In this document: positions 7,641 to 14,013 of the stretch, in pieces
Position numbering within the stretch: position 1 is the stretch's first letter
Layout: each line of letters opens with the position of its first letter
Notes under the pieces: generated by a model
Database searches by the model: none
The model's input: only the letters and a program-made list of their open reading frames with translations
What the model was told of the DNA's origin: nothing
Position numbers and translations under genes: made by a program
Source of the DNA: Baffinella frigidus
Taxonomy: Eukaryota > Cryptophyceae > Cryptomonadales > Baffinellaceae
Direction of reading: 5' to 3'
Length of the DNA: 14,013 bases
NCBI GenBank assembly: GCA_026770585.1
Contig: MU646553.1
Location: forward strand, 283,633-297,645

Positions 7641-7762
7641 TCGTGTTTGTCAGCTTATTGCGGTCGTGTTTGTCAACTTATTAAATCTCGTTTAACATAT
7701 TAAATTTCGTGTTTGTCAACTTATTAAATCAACGGTTGTGTTTGTCAACTTATTAAATCTCG
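7641..7762 (+). repeat. Irregular tandem repeat (GTGTTTGTCAACTTATTAAATC)n
   Basis: Four copies begin at 7641, 7664, 7706 and 7736. The core TTTGTCAACTTATTAAATC is exact in the last three and altered in the first. A 15 nt piece of the core reappears inverted at 8588-8602. Confidence 0.85.
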
Positions 7763-7847
7763 CTTTCCCCTCTGTTGAAATGTCGCGGGGGATGAATTGT
7801 TGCCTCCACGTTTTCGCGCACGCTGCACCCTGCTCCACGTACACTAG

Positions 7848-7966
7848 CCTAGGGTCGTATTCTGCCTAGGGTCGTATTGTGGTCCCAGGTTCCTACAGTG
7901 GTCTCCTGCCTAGGGTCGTATGGTGTTTCAAGCAGCCTACAGCAGGCTTTTGCCTGGAGTCGTTTG
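7848..7966 (+). repeat. Irregular repeat of CCTAGGGTCGTAT
   Basis: CCTAGGGTCGTAT occurs at 7848, 7865 and 7909, with a diverged copy CCTGGAGTCGTTT at 7953. Spacing is irregular (17, 44 and 44 bp). No function is evident. Confidence 0.7.
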
Positions 7967-8204
7967 GAGGTCATAGGGGAGGGAGCGGTTTCCTATGAGC
8001 AAGGTAACCCTGTAGGAGGGCGATTTTTTGAATTTTGGGCAGAAAAATTGAAAAGTGGCTACCCCCCCAAAATGCCTGCTTCGTGTTACTAAATGTTCGT
8101 GTTTTTGTTACTAAATGGTTACACACCTTCGCGTTATGTACATCTTGGTGTCACTATCTAAGCAACCGCGAACACATCTATCTTTGTTTGAAAATTGGTG
8201 ACTT

Positions 8205-8258
8205 CGGGTTCAGGGTTGAGGGGTTAGGGTGTAAAGTTCAGGGTTTAGGGTTGAGGGT
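8205..8258 (+). repeat. Telomere-like array 4 (G-rich)
   Basis: It starts GGGTTCAGGGTTGAGG and continues GGGTTAGGGTGTAAAGTTCA, like arrays 2 and 3. It is followed 104 bp later by a C-rich array in opposite orientation. Confidence 0.85.
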
Positions 8259-8271
8259 CGAAGTGTGACCA

Positions 8272-8297
8272 CTCACAGACAACCCCCCCCCTGTGAG
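8272..8297. other. Hairpin between inverted telomere-like arrays
   Basis: CTCACAG (8272-8278) is perfectly inverted as CTGTGAG (8291-8297), with a 12 nt loop consisting largely of cytosines. It lies near the centre of the head-to-head telomere-like arrays. Confidence 0.6.
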
Positions 8298-8361
8298 ACA
8301 CTCTCCTCTGTGCAACGCGTCTAACGCGCCCTCCTTCCTCTCCTTCCCTTGTCCACTCCCA

Positions 8362-8588
8362 TAACCCTAAACCCTGAACCCTGAACCCTGAACCCTGAAC
8401 ACTGAACCCATAACCCTAAACCCTAAACCCTGTACCCTTAACCCTAAACCCTAAACTCTAAACCCTAAACCCTACACCCTAAACCCCAAAACCAAAACCA
8501 AAACCGTAAACCGTAAACCCTAAACCCTGAACCCTGAACCTTGAACACTGAAACCTGAACCCTAAACACTGAAACATGAACCCTAAAG
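8362..8588 (-). repeat. Telomere-like array 5 (C-rich strand)
   Basis: (CCCTAAA)n and (CCCTGAA)n units with degenerate members (ACCAAAACCAAAACC near 8490) run for about 225 bp. The orientation is opposite to array 4. Confidence 0.95.
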
Positions 8589-8602
8589 ATTTAATAAGTT
8601 GA

Positions 8603-8785
8603 TACACCGACGGCGCACGATATTGGGAGGGATTCGACGAGACCGTGAAGGCGGCGCACCTCTTCGACACCGGCAACGCTCCGAGTGGGTTCAGTTTTTG
8701 CTCGTCTTCGAGGTCCGACGGCGTGGCGCTGCACAAGGGGCGCTTGCTCTGTCCGCAAGTGGGCGACTCAAAGTCATCACCGCTT
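8603..8785 (+). other. Short open, GC-rich segment, possible gene fragment
   Basis: Between an upstream stop at 8600 and TAG at 8786 there is a 61-codon open frame with protein-like composition (ARYWEGFDETVKAAHLFDTG). Its GC content is higher than its neighbours. There is no start codon near the left end and no recognised domain. The right end runs into family R copy D. It could be an exon relic or chance. Confidence 0.15.
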
Positions 8786-8787
8786 TA

Positions 8788-9058
8788 GGTCCTTTAGGTT
8801 TCAATTTCTCCCAACATGGCCCCAACGACACGCCCTTCCGTCCACCAGCCCTCACGGTTTGGGCAAATGAGAAATTACGTACCAGTTGTAAAACTCTAAA
8901 CACCTTGCTTTTGGAGTTTGAAAAATAACCGACGTCGGAATCCGACGGTCTGCAAGGGCATGACGTACCGCCAAATTCGACTATTTGCCCAAACCATGAG
9001 GGTTGGTGGGTAGAAAGGATCTGTTTGCTTTCGGATCGTGTTGAGCTCTCCTGTGCAT
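8788..9058 (+). repeat. Dispersed repeat family R, copy D, split by an insertion
   Basis: 8788-8841 matches the family start up to CACGCCCTTCCGT. 9010-9058 resumes with GTAGAAAGGATCTG and TTTGCTTTCGGATCG, then CTCTCCTGTGCA, after which similarity is lost. The 168 bp between is a separate TIR element. Confidence 0.85.
8842..9009. mobile_element. Nested 168 bp MITE with 27 bp TIRs
   Basis: The left end starts CCACCAGCCCTCACGG and runs into TTTGGGCAAAT (8842-8868). The right end (8983-9009) is its reverse complement with two mismatches. The insertion interrupts family R copy D at a point where copies C and E read CTTCCGTAGAAAGG. GT at 8840-8841 and 9010-9011 suggests a 2 bp target duplication. 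There is no coding capacity, and the superfamily is not assigned. Confidence 0.88.
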
Positions 9059-9059
9059 T

Positions 9060-9300
9060 GGAACGATTCTACCAGTCAGCCAACCCAAAATTTGCAAAAG
9101 AGCAAATTTGCCCTCTATTTTGCTTCTTTTGGGGCCTACTTTATCAAATCCAGCTCAAAAGTTTTCAAGAAAACCGCTTGAGCAAAAATTATTTGCTACT
9201 CATTTGCTACATTATTTGCTACATTCGGCCTCTACTTTATTAAAGTAGATGCCAGTCGTGTCCGTCCGTGTCCGTCCGTCTAGTATATAAACGGTGAAAA
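9060..9300. other. AT-rich spacer with small repeats
   Basis: ATTTGCTAC occurs three times at 9191, 9202 and 9214. CTACTTTATTAAAGTAG (about 9232-9248) is a palindrome around a single central base. No gene is seen. Confidence 0.6.
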
Positions 9301-9338
9301 TAGTGTCTCGTGTTCACAAATGAACTTCTTATTTGCTC

Positions 9339-9410
9339 GACCCCGTGGCTGACTGGTAGAATCATTAGAATTTCTGCGAAAGATCCCGGGTTCGATTCTC
9401 TGATCTGCGT
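9339..9410 (+). ncRNA. tRNA-derived (Gly-like) sequence, probable SINE head
   Basis: TGGCTGACTGG (9346-9356) fits a pol III A box and GGTTCGATTC (9389-9398) fits a B box, 32 nt apart. The string TGGTAGAAT and the block CCCGGGTTCGATTC resemble eukaryotic tRNA-Gly. The acceptor stem does not pair and the anticodon arm folds poorly, so a working tRNA is unlikely. The following 240 bp of AT-rich sequence, up to family R copy E, could be a SINE body, but I see no second copy in the window. Confidence 0.6.
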
Positions 9411-9650
9411 GCTTCTTTGCAAAAAAGAGAGAGGCGCGGGTGAAAAAGTAGGCCTTCTTTTTGTGAAAAGCCGATTCGGTCATTAAAAACATGTTTCCCT
9501 GTCGAAGCCATGATCTTTTTGCTCTTCGAGGTCCATAAACTGGAATTTTTGCTCAAAGTAGAACTTTCTCAATTTTGGGAATCGTTTTTAGATGGATACT
9601 TTCAAAAGTAGCAAAAAAGTAGGCTTTCCGAATTTTGGGTTTCATCCATT

Positions 9651-9897
9651 CCTTGAGGTCCTTTAGGTTTTAATTTCGCCCACCATATGCCAACGACACG
9701 CCCTTCCGTAGAAAGGATCTGCAGAGAAAGCATTTTTTGCTTTCGGATCGCATTTAGCTCTCCAGTGCAGAGGCTCGTGAAGAGGGGATACAGGATGAGT
9801 TCTTTGTGGGGTGTTTGAGTTAGACCAAAAAGGCGCAGACTCGCACACACACCAAACCCCAAGTCAGCCTTTAAGAGGATCATGGTATCCCATGATT
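9651..9897 (+). repeat. Dispersed repeat family R, copy E (first of a tandem pair)
   Basis: All landmarks run from CCTTGAGGTCCTTTAGG through CTCCAGTGCAGAGGCTCGTG to CATGGTATCCCATGATT. The element then stops and the next copy begins immediately. The distal CCACGGATACCCC tail is absent. Confidence 0.85.
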
Positions 9898-10124
9898 GTC
9901 CTTTAGGCCCTTTAGGTTTTAATTTTCCCCAACATATGCCAACGACACGCCGTTCCGTAGAGGGGATCTGCAGAGAAAGCATTTTTGCTTTCGGATCGCG
10001 TTTCGCTCTCCAGTGCAGAGGCTCGTGACGAGGAGATACAGGGTGACTCTCTTGGGGTGCCTGAGCTGATCTTGACCTCGCTCGCCCACGCACCGAACCC
10101 AAGCCAGCCTTTATGAGGCTCATG
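9898..10124 (+). repeat. Dispersed repeat family R, copy F (second of a tandem pair)
   Basis: It starts GTCCTTTAGGCCCTTTAGG directly after copy E and runs through all landmarks to CCTTTATGAGGCTCATG. The minus-strand ORF that begins in this copy (MSLIKAGLGSV) continues through copy E, giving 173 open codons across the dimer. Confidence 0.85.
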
Positions 10125-10563
10125 AAGTATGAATCCGCGAATTTAGGTGATTGACCAGTTTGGCGTTGCCCTTTGAGCCGTTTTACAACCTCGGAAGGGA
10201 TAAACGTCTTTTTTATAAATGTTTTAGAGCCTCAAAAGGAGGGGTGGACCAGGGTCGCCATACCTGTCCAGCCGATATCCGCGCTCTCCGGTGCGGACAG
10301 GCGCGCTCAGGTGGTGGGGCTCATGCGGTGAGGCGGCGCGAAGAGGGTGGGTGTCGTGCGGAGAGGGTTGGGAATTTGATGGTCGCCAACGATGGAATTC
10401 GGTCATCATGACTAGAAGAGGCAGTCCTGTCCCATTCGATTTGCAGCTCTCAAACGGGTCTCTTTCACGCTGAAGGACTTTCAAGAACAAAGTCTCAAGA
10501 CGGTCGGCGGCCGCGGGAGCCGCTCACGCGTGTGCCAGGGACCCCCGTGAGCCACGGGTAACC
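10125..10563 (+). promoter_or_regulatory. Putative upstream region of the split gene
   Basis: This is non-repetitive sequence between family R copy F and a candidate start codon in good context (GGTAACCATGG at 10564). It becomes GC-rich towards 10500 (GGCGGCCGCGGGAGCCGC). No TATA box or other promoter element can be asserted. Confidence 0.3.
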
Positions 10564-10598
10564 ATGGCGGACCCTGGGAGCAACGGCGGCGCTTGGAA
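10564..10598 (+). CDS. Candidate exon 1 of a split gene
   Basis: The ATG sits in ACCATGGCG context and reads MADPGSNGGAWK. A GT at 10599 (AA|GTTTGT) would be a phase 2 donor that joins the candidate acceptor at 10779 and puts the next exon in the coiled-coil frame. Reading straight through instead gives a 148-codon frame of low-complexity Pro/Arg/Ser composition with little protein character. The model is inference; the main alternative is that translation starts at the ATG at 10784. Confidence 0.35.
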
Positions 10599-10779
10599 GT
10601 TTGTCACGAAGACACTCCCGTCTCTCCCTGGCTTCGTCTCCTCCGTAGCCAACCGGTCTTCCCTATCCCACCATCCCCGAGGCCGTGTTCCAACCATCCC
10701 GGCGCTGTGGCTCCATTTCGCGGGACGTCCCGCCAAGCCAGGGTCCAGGCCTCCTGCTGACTTCACCCACCTGGCCCAG

Positions 10780-10867
10780 GTGGATGGCGGAAAAGGACGA
10801 GCGCGATGCTGCGGAGAAAGAAGGGGAGCTCCAGCAGGAAATCCAAGGCCAGATCGCGCGCATCTCG
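10780..10867 (+). CDS. Candidate exon 2: charged coiled-coil segment
   Basis: CCACCTGGCCCAG precedes 10780 as an acceptor-like tract. The frame then reads WMAEKDERDAAEKEGELQ and QEIQGQIARIS, a clearly heptad-like, charged helix. GTGCAC at 10868 is a possible phase 0 donor; beyond it the composition turns to Pro/Ser-rich junk until a stop at 10946-10948. Joined in phase 0 to the exon at 12490, the helix would continue without break. No family is recognised. Confidence 0.4.
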
Positions 10868-11223
10868 GTGCACTTCTCACCCCCACCGGCTCCAGCAACG
10901 GACTCCCTACATCTCCCCACGCCCCATTCGCCCCGGCGCACCTCCTGACCCTGAGACCCTCCTCTGGCGCGGCTGGGCTTTGCCTCCTCATTCCTCCTCC
11001 CTCGGCCTGAAGGGGCGAGTCTAGCCCCTGCGGCGCGTGCTCCCGCCTCCCCGCCTGCTTCCTGCCGCCCGCGATTGCTTCGCGTGCGGCCCATACGGTT
11101 CCCATCCACGGCGGCATCGTTCCAGGCGCCGCCTAGAGGAGAGCTTCCAACGTACCCATTCCTAAGAAGTGGAGGGCCGGGGGCTGCAACGCGTCCGCCA
11201 GCCCTCCAAAATGAAGCGGGTTC

Positions 11224-11603
11224 TAGCTCTGCCCCACTCGGGTTGACTGGCAGACTATTCACAGGTTGACATCCCAGGGTTGTGGTACAAATCCGTCAAC
11301 TTCGCAGCGGGAAATCGCCCGGGCTCACCAAACTGGTCAGACAAAATAGGCTGATGCAGAGGAAGATGGTGACGCGGCATGGTGGGGCAGGAGTTGTTGC
11401 GGGAGCAGGGGACAGCGGTCAACGTGTCGATGGATGGACGCGATCCAACGCTCAACTTCGATATGGAGGTCACCTACCTCAGTCTCTGTCTATTTCGGCT
11501 CACCAATTTCGTGAGACCAGGCTCGTTTTCGCTCCAAAGTTGACGGATTTGTACCACACGCCCAGCATGTCAATTTAAGAATAGTCTGCCAACATGGCAG
11601 AGC
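11224..11603. mobile_element. Inverted-repeat element, 344 bp core
   Basis: TGGCAGACTATTC (11248-11260) is perfectly inverted at 11579-11591. The imperfect arms extend about 115 bp inward (11248-11362 and 11475-11591) and share GTGGTACAAATCCGTCAACT. GCTCTGCC at 11227-11234 and GGCAGAGC at 11596-11603 extend the symmetry outward with unequal spacing. No coding capacity is seen. If the split-gene model holds, this lies in the intron between exons 2 and 3. Confidence 0.75.
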
Positions 11604-12179
11604 GGTTTTCGCATCTGCAGGCCACGAAAACAATCAAACGCTGGCAAACGTTGACGGTTGAGTAGCAGGGCATCGCCAACGTTTCATTGTTTCTCACGCG
11701 CGAGCTGGCCACCCGGTCACCCCCAAACTCCAAACGCTCAACACGTGAAACCCCCGAAACCCCCGTGCTTTCCTGGGACGTGTGCGGTGGGGCGAGGGGG
11801 CAGGGGGCTGGGGTAGGGTTTAGGGATAGGGGATGGGGTTTAGGGTTTGAAGGTGAGAGTTCGCACACGATGGTGTCCTGCCGATGGTGGGGGTCTTCCC
11901 ACGGTGGTCCACGAAGATGGTGTTGCCTAGCTTGCTTCTCCTCAACCCCCCCCTTCTTCTTCTTCTTTATTACCCTCACATGGTGCACGCCATGGAGACC
12001 TCGAGAGAGGCCCCCCAGCCTTTTGAAAGGTGATCAACTTAATACTACTCTAATACCGCGATGTGGCGGGCGGGCTTGACTCCTTTCCATACGGAAAATC
12101 GGAGCAAGGGAACGAACCTCCAACTCAACCACCCTAAACCTTGCTTCTTCTCAATCACTGGTACCCCCTCACCGTAAAT
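11604..12179. other. No recognisable gene; short telomere-like block inside
   Basis: A G-rich block resembling the telomere-like arrays occurs at about 11812-11848, and a CTTCTTCTTCTTCTT run near 11951-11965. Open frames up to 137 codons on both strands lack recognisable motifs. The stretch would be intronic in the split-gene model. Confidence 0.5.
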
Positions 12180-12330
12180 TCCCAACCCTCGACCCTTAAC
12201 CCCTAACCCCTTACCCCTAACCCCCAAACCCTAACCCCCCAACCCCTAACTCCTAGCCCCTAACCTCTATCACCCTCACCACTAACCCCTTACCTCCATC
12301 ACCCAAGCCCCTGACCCCTAACCCCAACTC
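12180..12330 (-). repeat. C-rich telomere-like tract with an octamer variant
   Basis: Units are mostly CCCCTAAC and CCCTAACC, not the CCCTAAA heptamer seen elsewhere. Interspersed units have ACC/CACC changes. It is clearly degenerate. Confidence 0.85.
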
Positions 12331-12376
12331 TCTACTCAGCGCGCCCAGGCCAAGCCCCCCCCCCCCCCCTTTCCAG

Positions 12377-12415
12377 GCCAAGTAGCATCTGAACCGGATC
12401 CAGAAGCTCCTCCAG
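12377..12415 (+). pseudogene. Decayed duplicate of candidate exon 3
   Basis: After a TTTCCAG acceptor-like motif, 39 bp match the start of the exon at 12490 at about 32 positions (shared GCTCCTCCA and GGATCCA blocks). The homologous frame reads AK, stop (TAG), then HLNRIQKLLQ, against VKYQLNRIQQLLH in the intact copy. A third fragment, CCCAGGCCAAG, sits at 12344-12354 before a C run. This is best explained as tandem duplication of an exon boundary followed by decay. Confidence 0.65.
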
Positions 12416-12489
12416 GCGTGTGGTGGTTCATGAAGAGGGCGTTCACCACAACCCCTGCCCCCTAAATTAACCTCACCCCCGCCTTTCAG

Positions 12490-12897
12490 GTCAAGTACCA
12501 GCTGAACAGGATCCAACAGCTCCTCCACGAGACCAAGGAACGCAAGCTCCGCTCCGACACCCCCCCTGGAGGGGGGCTGGCACGCACTTTGAACTCGCCC
12601 TCGATGCTCTCGACACACCTCCTCTCGCCTCCCGGGGCTCCTTCGGGGCGCGGCGCCATGTGGCAGAGTGGACAACACCCACAACAACAACAACAGCAGC
12701 AACAACACCAGCAGCAGGGGGGGCAGGGGGGGCCGGGGGGGGCGGGGGGACATGGACAACACCAACATCAACAGTATGGGCCGCAGGGGCAACAGCTCCC
12801 GCCACGCGCGGGGTTGCAAGTCCACGTGCAGAACCTGCAAATGTACTCAACCCCCCCACCCGAACCCTACGCCCTAAACCCCAAACCCGGAACACCC
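12490..12897 (+). CDS. Candidate exon 3: coiled-coil start, poly-Gln and Gly/Gln-rich tail
   Basis: The acceptor-like CCCGCCTTTCAG ends at 12489, with an in-frame TAA upstream at 12463, as expected of an intron. The frame opens VKYQLNRIQQLLHETKERKL (amphipathic helix), then PPGGG, a Ser/Pro/Leu stretch, a poly-Gln run of eight (with HQQQ after it), a GGQGGPGGAGG run, and a QHQHQQYGPQGQQ segment. It remains open to TGA at 12898-12900, but the last ~15 codons are telomere-like DNA, so the real exon probably ends earlier, perhaps at a GT within 12816-12850. The composition suggests a scaffold or transcription-related protein; I do not recognise a family. Confidence 0.5.
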
Positions 12898-13075
12898 TGA
12901 CCCCGTGGCGTGTCCGCTTTCAGAATCTGCGTATGTACTTATCCCCCCCTCTCCCCCCCGAACCCGAACCCGACCGGAGGTTGCAAGGGTTCATGGCCAG
13001 ATGGGGTTGCAAGTCCACGTGTAGAACTTGCATATGTACTTACCCCCCCCGAGCCCGACCCCGTGGCGTGTCCAG
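12806..13075 (+). repeat. About 95 bp tandem repeat, three diverged units
   Basis: Each unit has an AG followed by AAYYTGCRWATGTACTYAYCC-like sequence and a C run, then GAACCCG/GAGCCCG and CCCCGTGGCGTGTCC. The cores start at about 12829, 12924 and 13022. Units 1 and 3 share GGTTGCAAGTCCACGTG. Unit 1 overlaps the end of the candidate exon. Confidence 0.75.
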
Positions 13076-13131
13076 TTGGAAGCGAGGCTCCAAGGGCGGC
13101 GCGCATCCCTGAACATAGAGCGCCCAGGAGG

Positions 13132-13303
13132 AATGCTGACAGATGCGTCCCGCAATGCTGACGCGTTTTTCTCACAATGCTGACGCGTGCGTCCATCAGC
13201 TGACGCGTGCGCCCGTTAAAGCTGACGAATGTGTCCATCAATGCTGACGGATGTCCATCAATGCTGACCTGTGCGTTCATCAATGCTGACGCGTGCGTCC
13301 ATC
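13132..13303 (+). repeat. 22 bp minisatellite, eight copies
   Basis: The consensus is AATGCTGACGCGTGCGTCCATC, with copies starting at 13132, 13154, 13176, 13198, 13220, 13240, 13260 and 13282 (20 or 22 bp). Copies 3 and 8 are identical. The landmark GCTGAC is present in every unit. The array ends directly at an acceptor-like ATCAACAG. Confidence 0.93.
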
Positions 13304-13308
13304 AACAG

Positions 13309-13485
13309 GACTCCCCAACGGACGCACCCCGACGCGCACGCGATCACGCCCGCGTCAGCAATGAGCGTCGTCAGCAACGGGTCCGACGACTCGCTCAACT
13401 CCCCGTACTGTCGGGCGACGCCTCCGCATTTGCAACATCTTGAAAGCGCAAGAGAGGCGCAAGACTGCGACGCGTCACCGTACTC
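13309..13485 (+). CDS. Candidate downstream exon, Ser/Asn/Asp-rich
   Basis: After the ATCAACAG acceptor-like end of the minisatellite, the frame with codons from 13310 reads TPQRTHPDAHAITPASAMSV, then VSNGSDDSLNSPYCRATPPH and LQHLESAREAQD, up to SPYSK. TCCAAG|GTCTCC at 13485/13486 could be a donor; beyond it the frame enters simple CT and TTTA repeats. The other two frames stop within the segment. No domain is seen. It would be a disordered region if real, and linkage to exon 3 is inferred only from order and strand. Confidence 0.3.
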
Positions 13486-13493
13486 CAAGGTCT

Positions 13494-13545
13494 CCATCTC
13501 TCTCTCTTGCTTTGTTTATTTATTTATTTATTTATTTATTTGTTG
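13494..13545 (+). repeat. CT and (TTTA)n microsatellites
   Basis: A short TCTCTCTCTC tract is followed by (TTTA)n at about 13514-13541. Confidence 0.95.
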
Positions 13546-13570
13546 AAAGCCCCCAGAGTCGACGGCAAGG

Positions 13571-13708
13571 TCCAGCTCTGCCTCGCTCGGGTCGACTATG
13601 CTCAAGTTGACATGCTGGGTGTGCGGTACGAATCCGGCAACTTTGGCGCGGAAACGAGCCCAAGCTCACCAAGTTGGTGAGCCCAAATAGGCCGAGACAG
13701 AGCTAGAA
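13571..13708 (+). mobile_element. Solo arm of the inverted-repeat element
   Basis: TTGACATGCTGGGTGTGCGG (from 13607) and what follows match the reverse complement of the right arm at 11475-11591, with about six differences in the first 55 bp. Upstream, CAGCTCTGCCTCGCTCGGGT matches the left flank at 11225. It contains a 9 bp hairpin GCTCACCAA/TTGGTGAGC (13664-13682). Confidence 0.7.
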
Positions 13709-13711
13709 GGT

Positions 13712-13714
13712 CTG

Positions 13715-13759
<45 letters not shown>

Positions 13760-13780
13760 CTCTCTCTCTCGCTCTCTCTT
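13712..13780 (+). repeat. (CT)n microsatellite
   Basis: Nearly pure CT with two CGCT interruptions. It follows directly on the solo arm. Confidence 0.97.
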
Positions 13781-14013
13781 GCTTGATTCAAACCCTCCGA
13801 CAGTCGACTGCACGGTGCCTTTCGACCGTCATGGATTCCAATACCGAACGTCAACGCTAGCGGCGGACTTAGCTTTCTGCATGCGAAAGAGGTGTTGCGC
13901 GGATTCGTCGGGTTGCTGGGCGGCGTCTGCAGTGTTAGGCTTCAGGGTTGACACACACACCACCTCGCCTCGTGTTGCCGCTGACAGCCACACTCCTGAA
14001 CCCTCACCCCCCC
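13781..14013. other. No recognisable gene
   Basis: This is mixed GC-rich sequence to the end of the window. The last 30 bp contain CCTGAACCCTCACCCC, possibly the edge of another C-rich telomere-like tract. Confidence 0.4.

Noticed and set aside
9339-9410. A functional tRNA-Gly gene
   Set aside because: Pol III boxes are present, but the acceptor ends do not pair and the anticodon arm is poor.
10524-11262. Open frames of about 197-199 codons on the minus strand
   Set aside because: Composition is low-complexity Gly/Arg/Ala/Pro, no domain or context supports them, and they overlap the better-supported plus-strand coiled-coil segment.
12253-12840. 195-codon minus-strand frame across the poly-Gln exon
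   Set aside because: It consists of Leu/Pro/Val runs created by the complement of CAA/CAG and G-rich simple sequence. The plus strand has the acceptor and protein-like helix.

Overview
This window is nuclear DNA from a unicellular eukaryote, probably a flagellated protist or alga. The reasons are one intact ciliary-type gene (an SPATA4-like CH domain), degenerate plant/alveolate-type telomere heptamers (TTTAGGG, TTCAGGG, TTGAGGG), GT-AG splice-like signals around other coding-looking segments, dense short non-autonomous transposons and minisatellites, and nothing resembling bacterial operons. I cannot name the species from sequence alone.

Layout. 1-550 is a degenerate telomere-like array. 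548-2765 is a mosaic of copies of a ~300 bp dispersed repeat (family R), small telomere-like blocks and a 140 bp foldback MITE with a 4 bp target duplication (1918-2057). 2936-5305 is the only secure gene: a single-exon 789-residue protein with an N-terminal CH domain and a long helical-repeat C-terminal part. It is followed by GA/GT and CT microsatellites. 5647-6493 is an 847 bp TIR element flanked by TA, with pogo/Tigger-like ends and ~43 bp internal repeats. 6752-7230 holds two telomere-like arrays with shared boundaries, separated by a relic of the foldback MITE. 7640-8600 carries short repeat families and a pair of head-to-head telomere-like arrays (8205-8258 G-rich, 8362-8588 C-rich) with a hairpin between them. 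8788-10124 has more family R copies, one interrupted by a 168 bp MITE, and a tRNA-derived SINE-like segment at 9339-9410.

10564-13490 looks like a second, intron-rich gene on the + strand. It has a short start exon, a coiled-coil exon, a coiled-coil/poly-Q exon and a Ser/Asn-rich downstream exon. Its putative introns hold a 344 bp inverted-repeat element, a C-rich telomere-like tract, a decayed duplicate of the third exon, a ~95 bp tandem repeat and a 22 bp minisatellite. The exon model is inference and needs transcripts.

There is no evident pathway linking the two genes. The most distinctive content is the repeat ecology: at least four short inverted-repeat element families, one nested insertion with a reconstructable empty site, and telomere-like blocks that recur together with their flanks.
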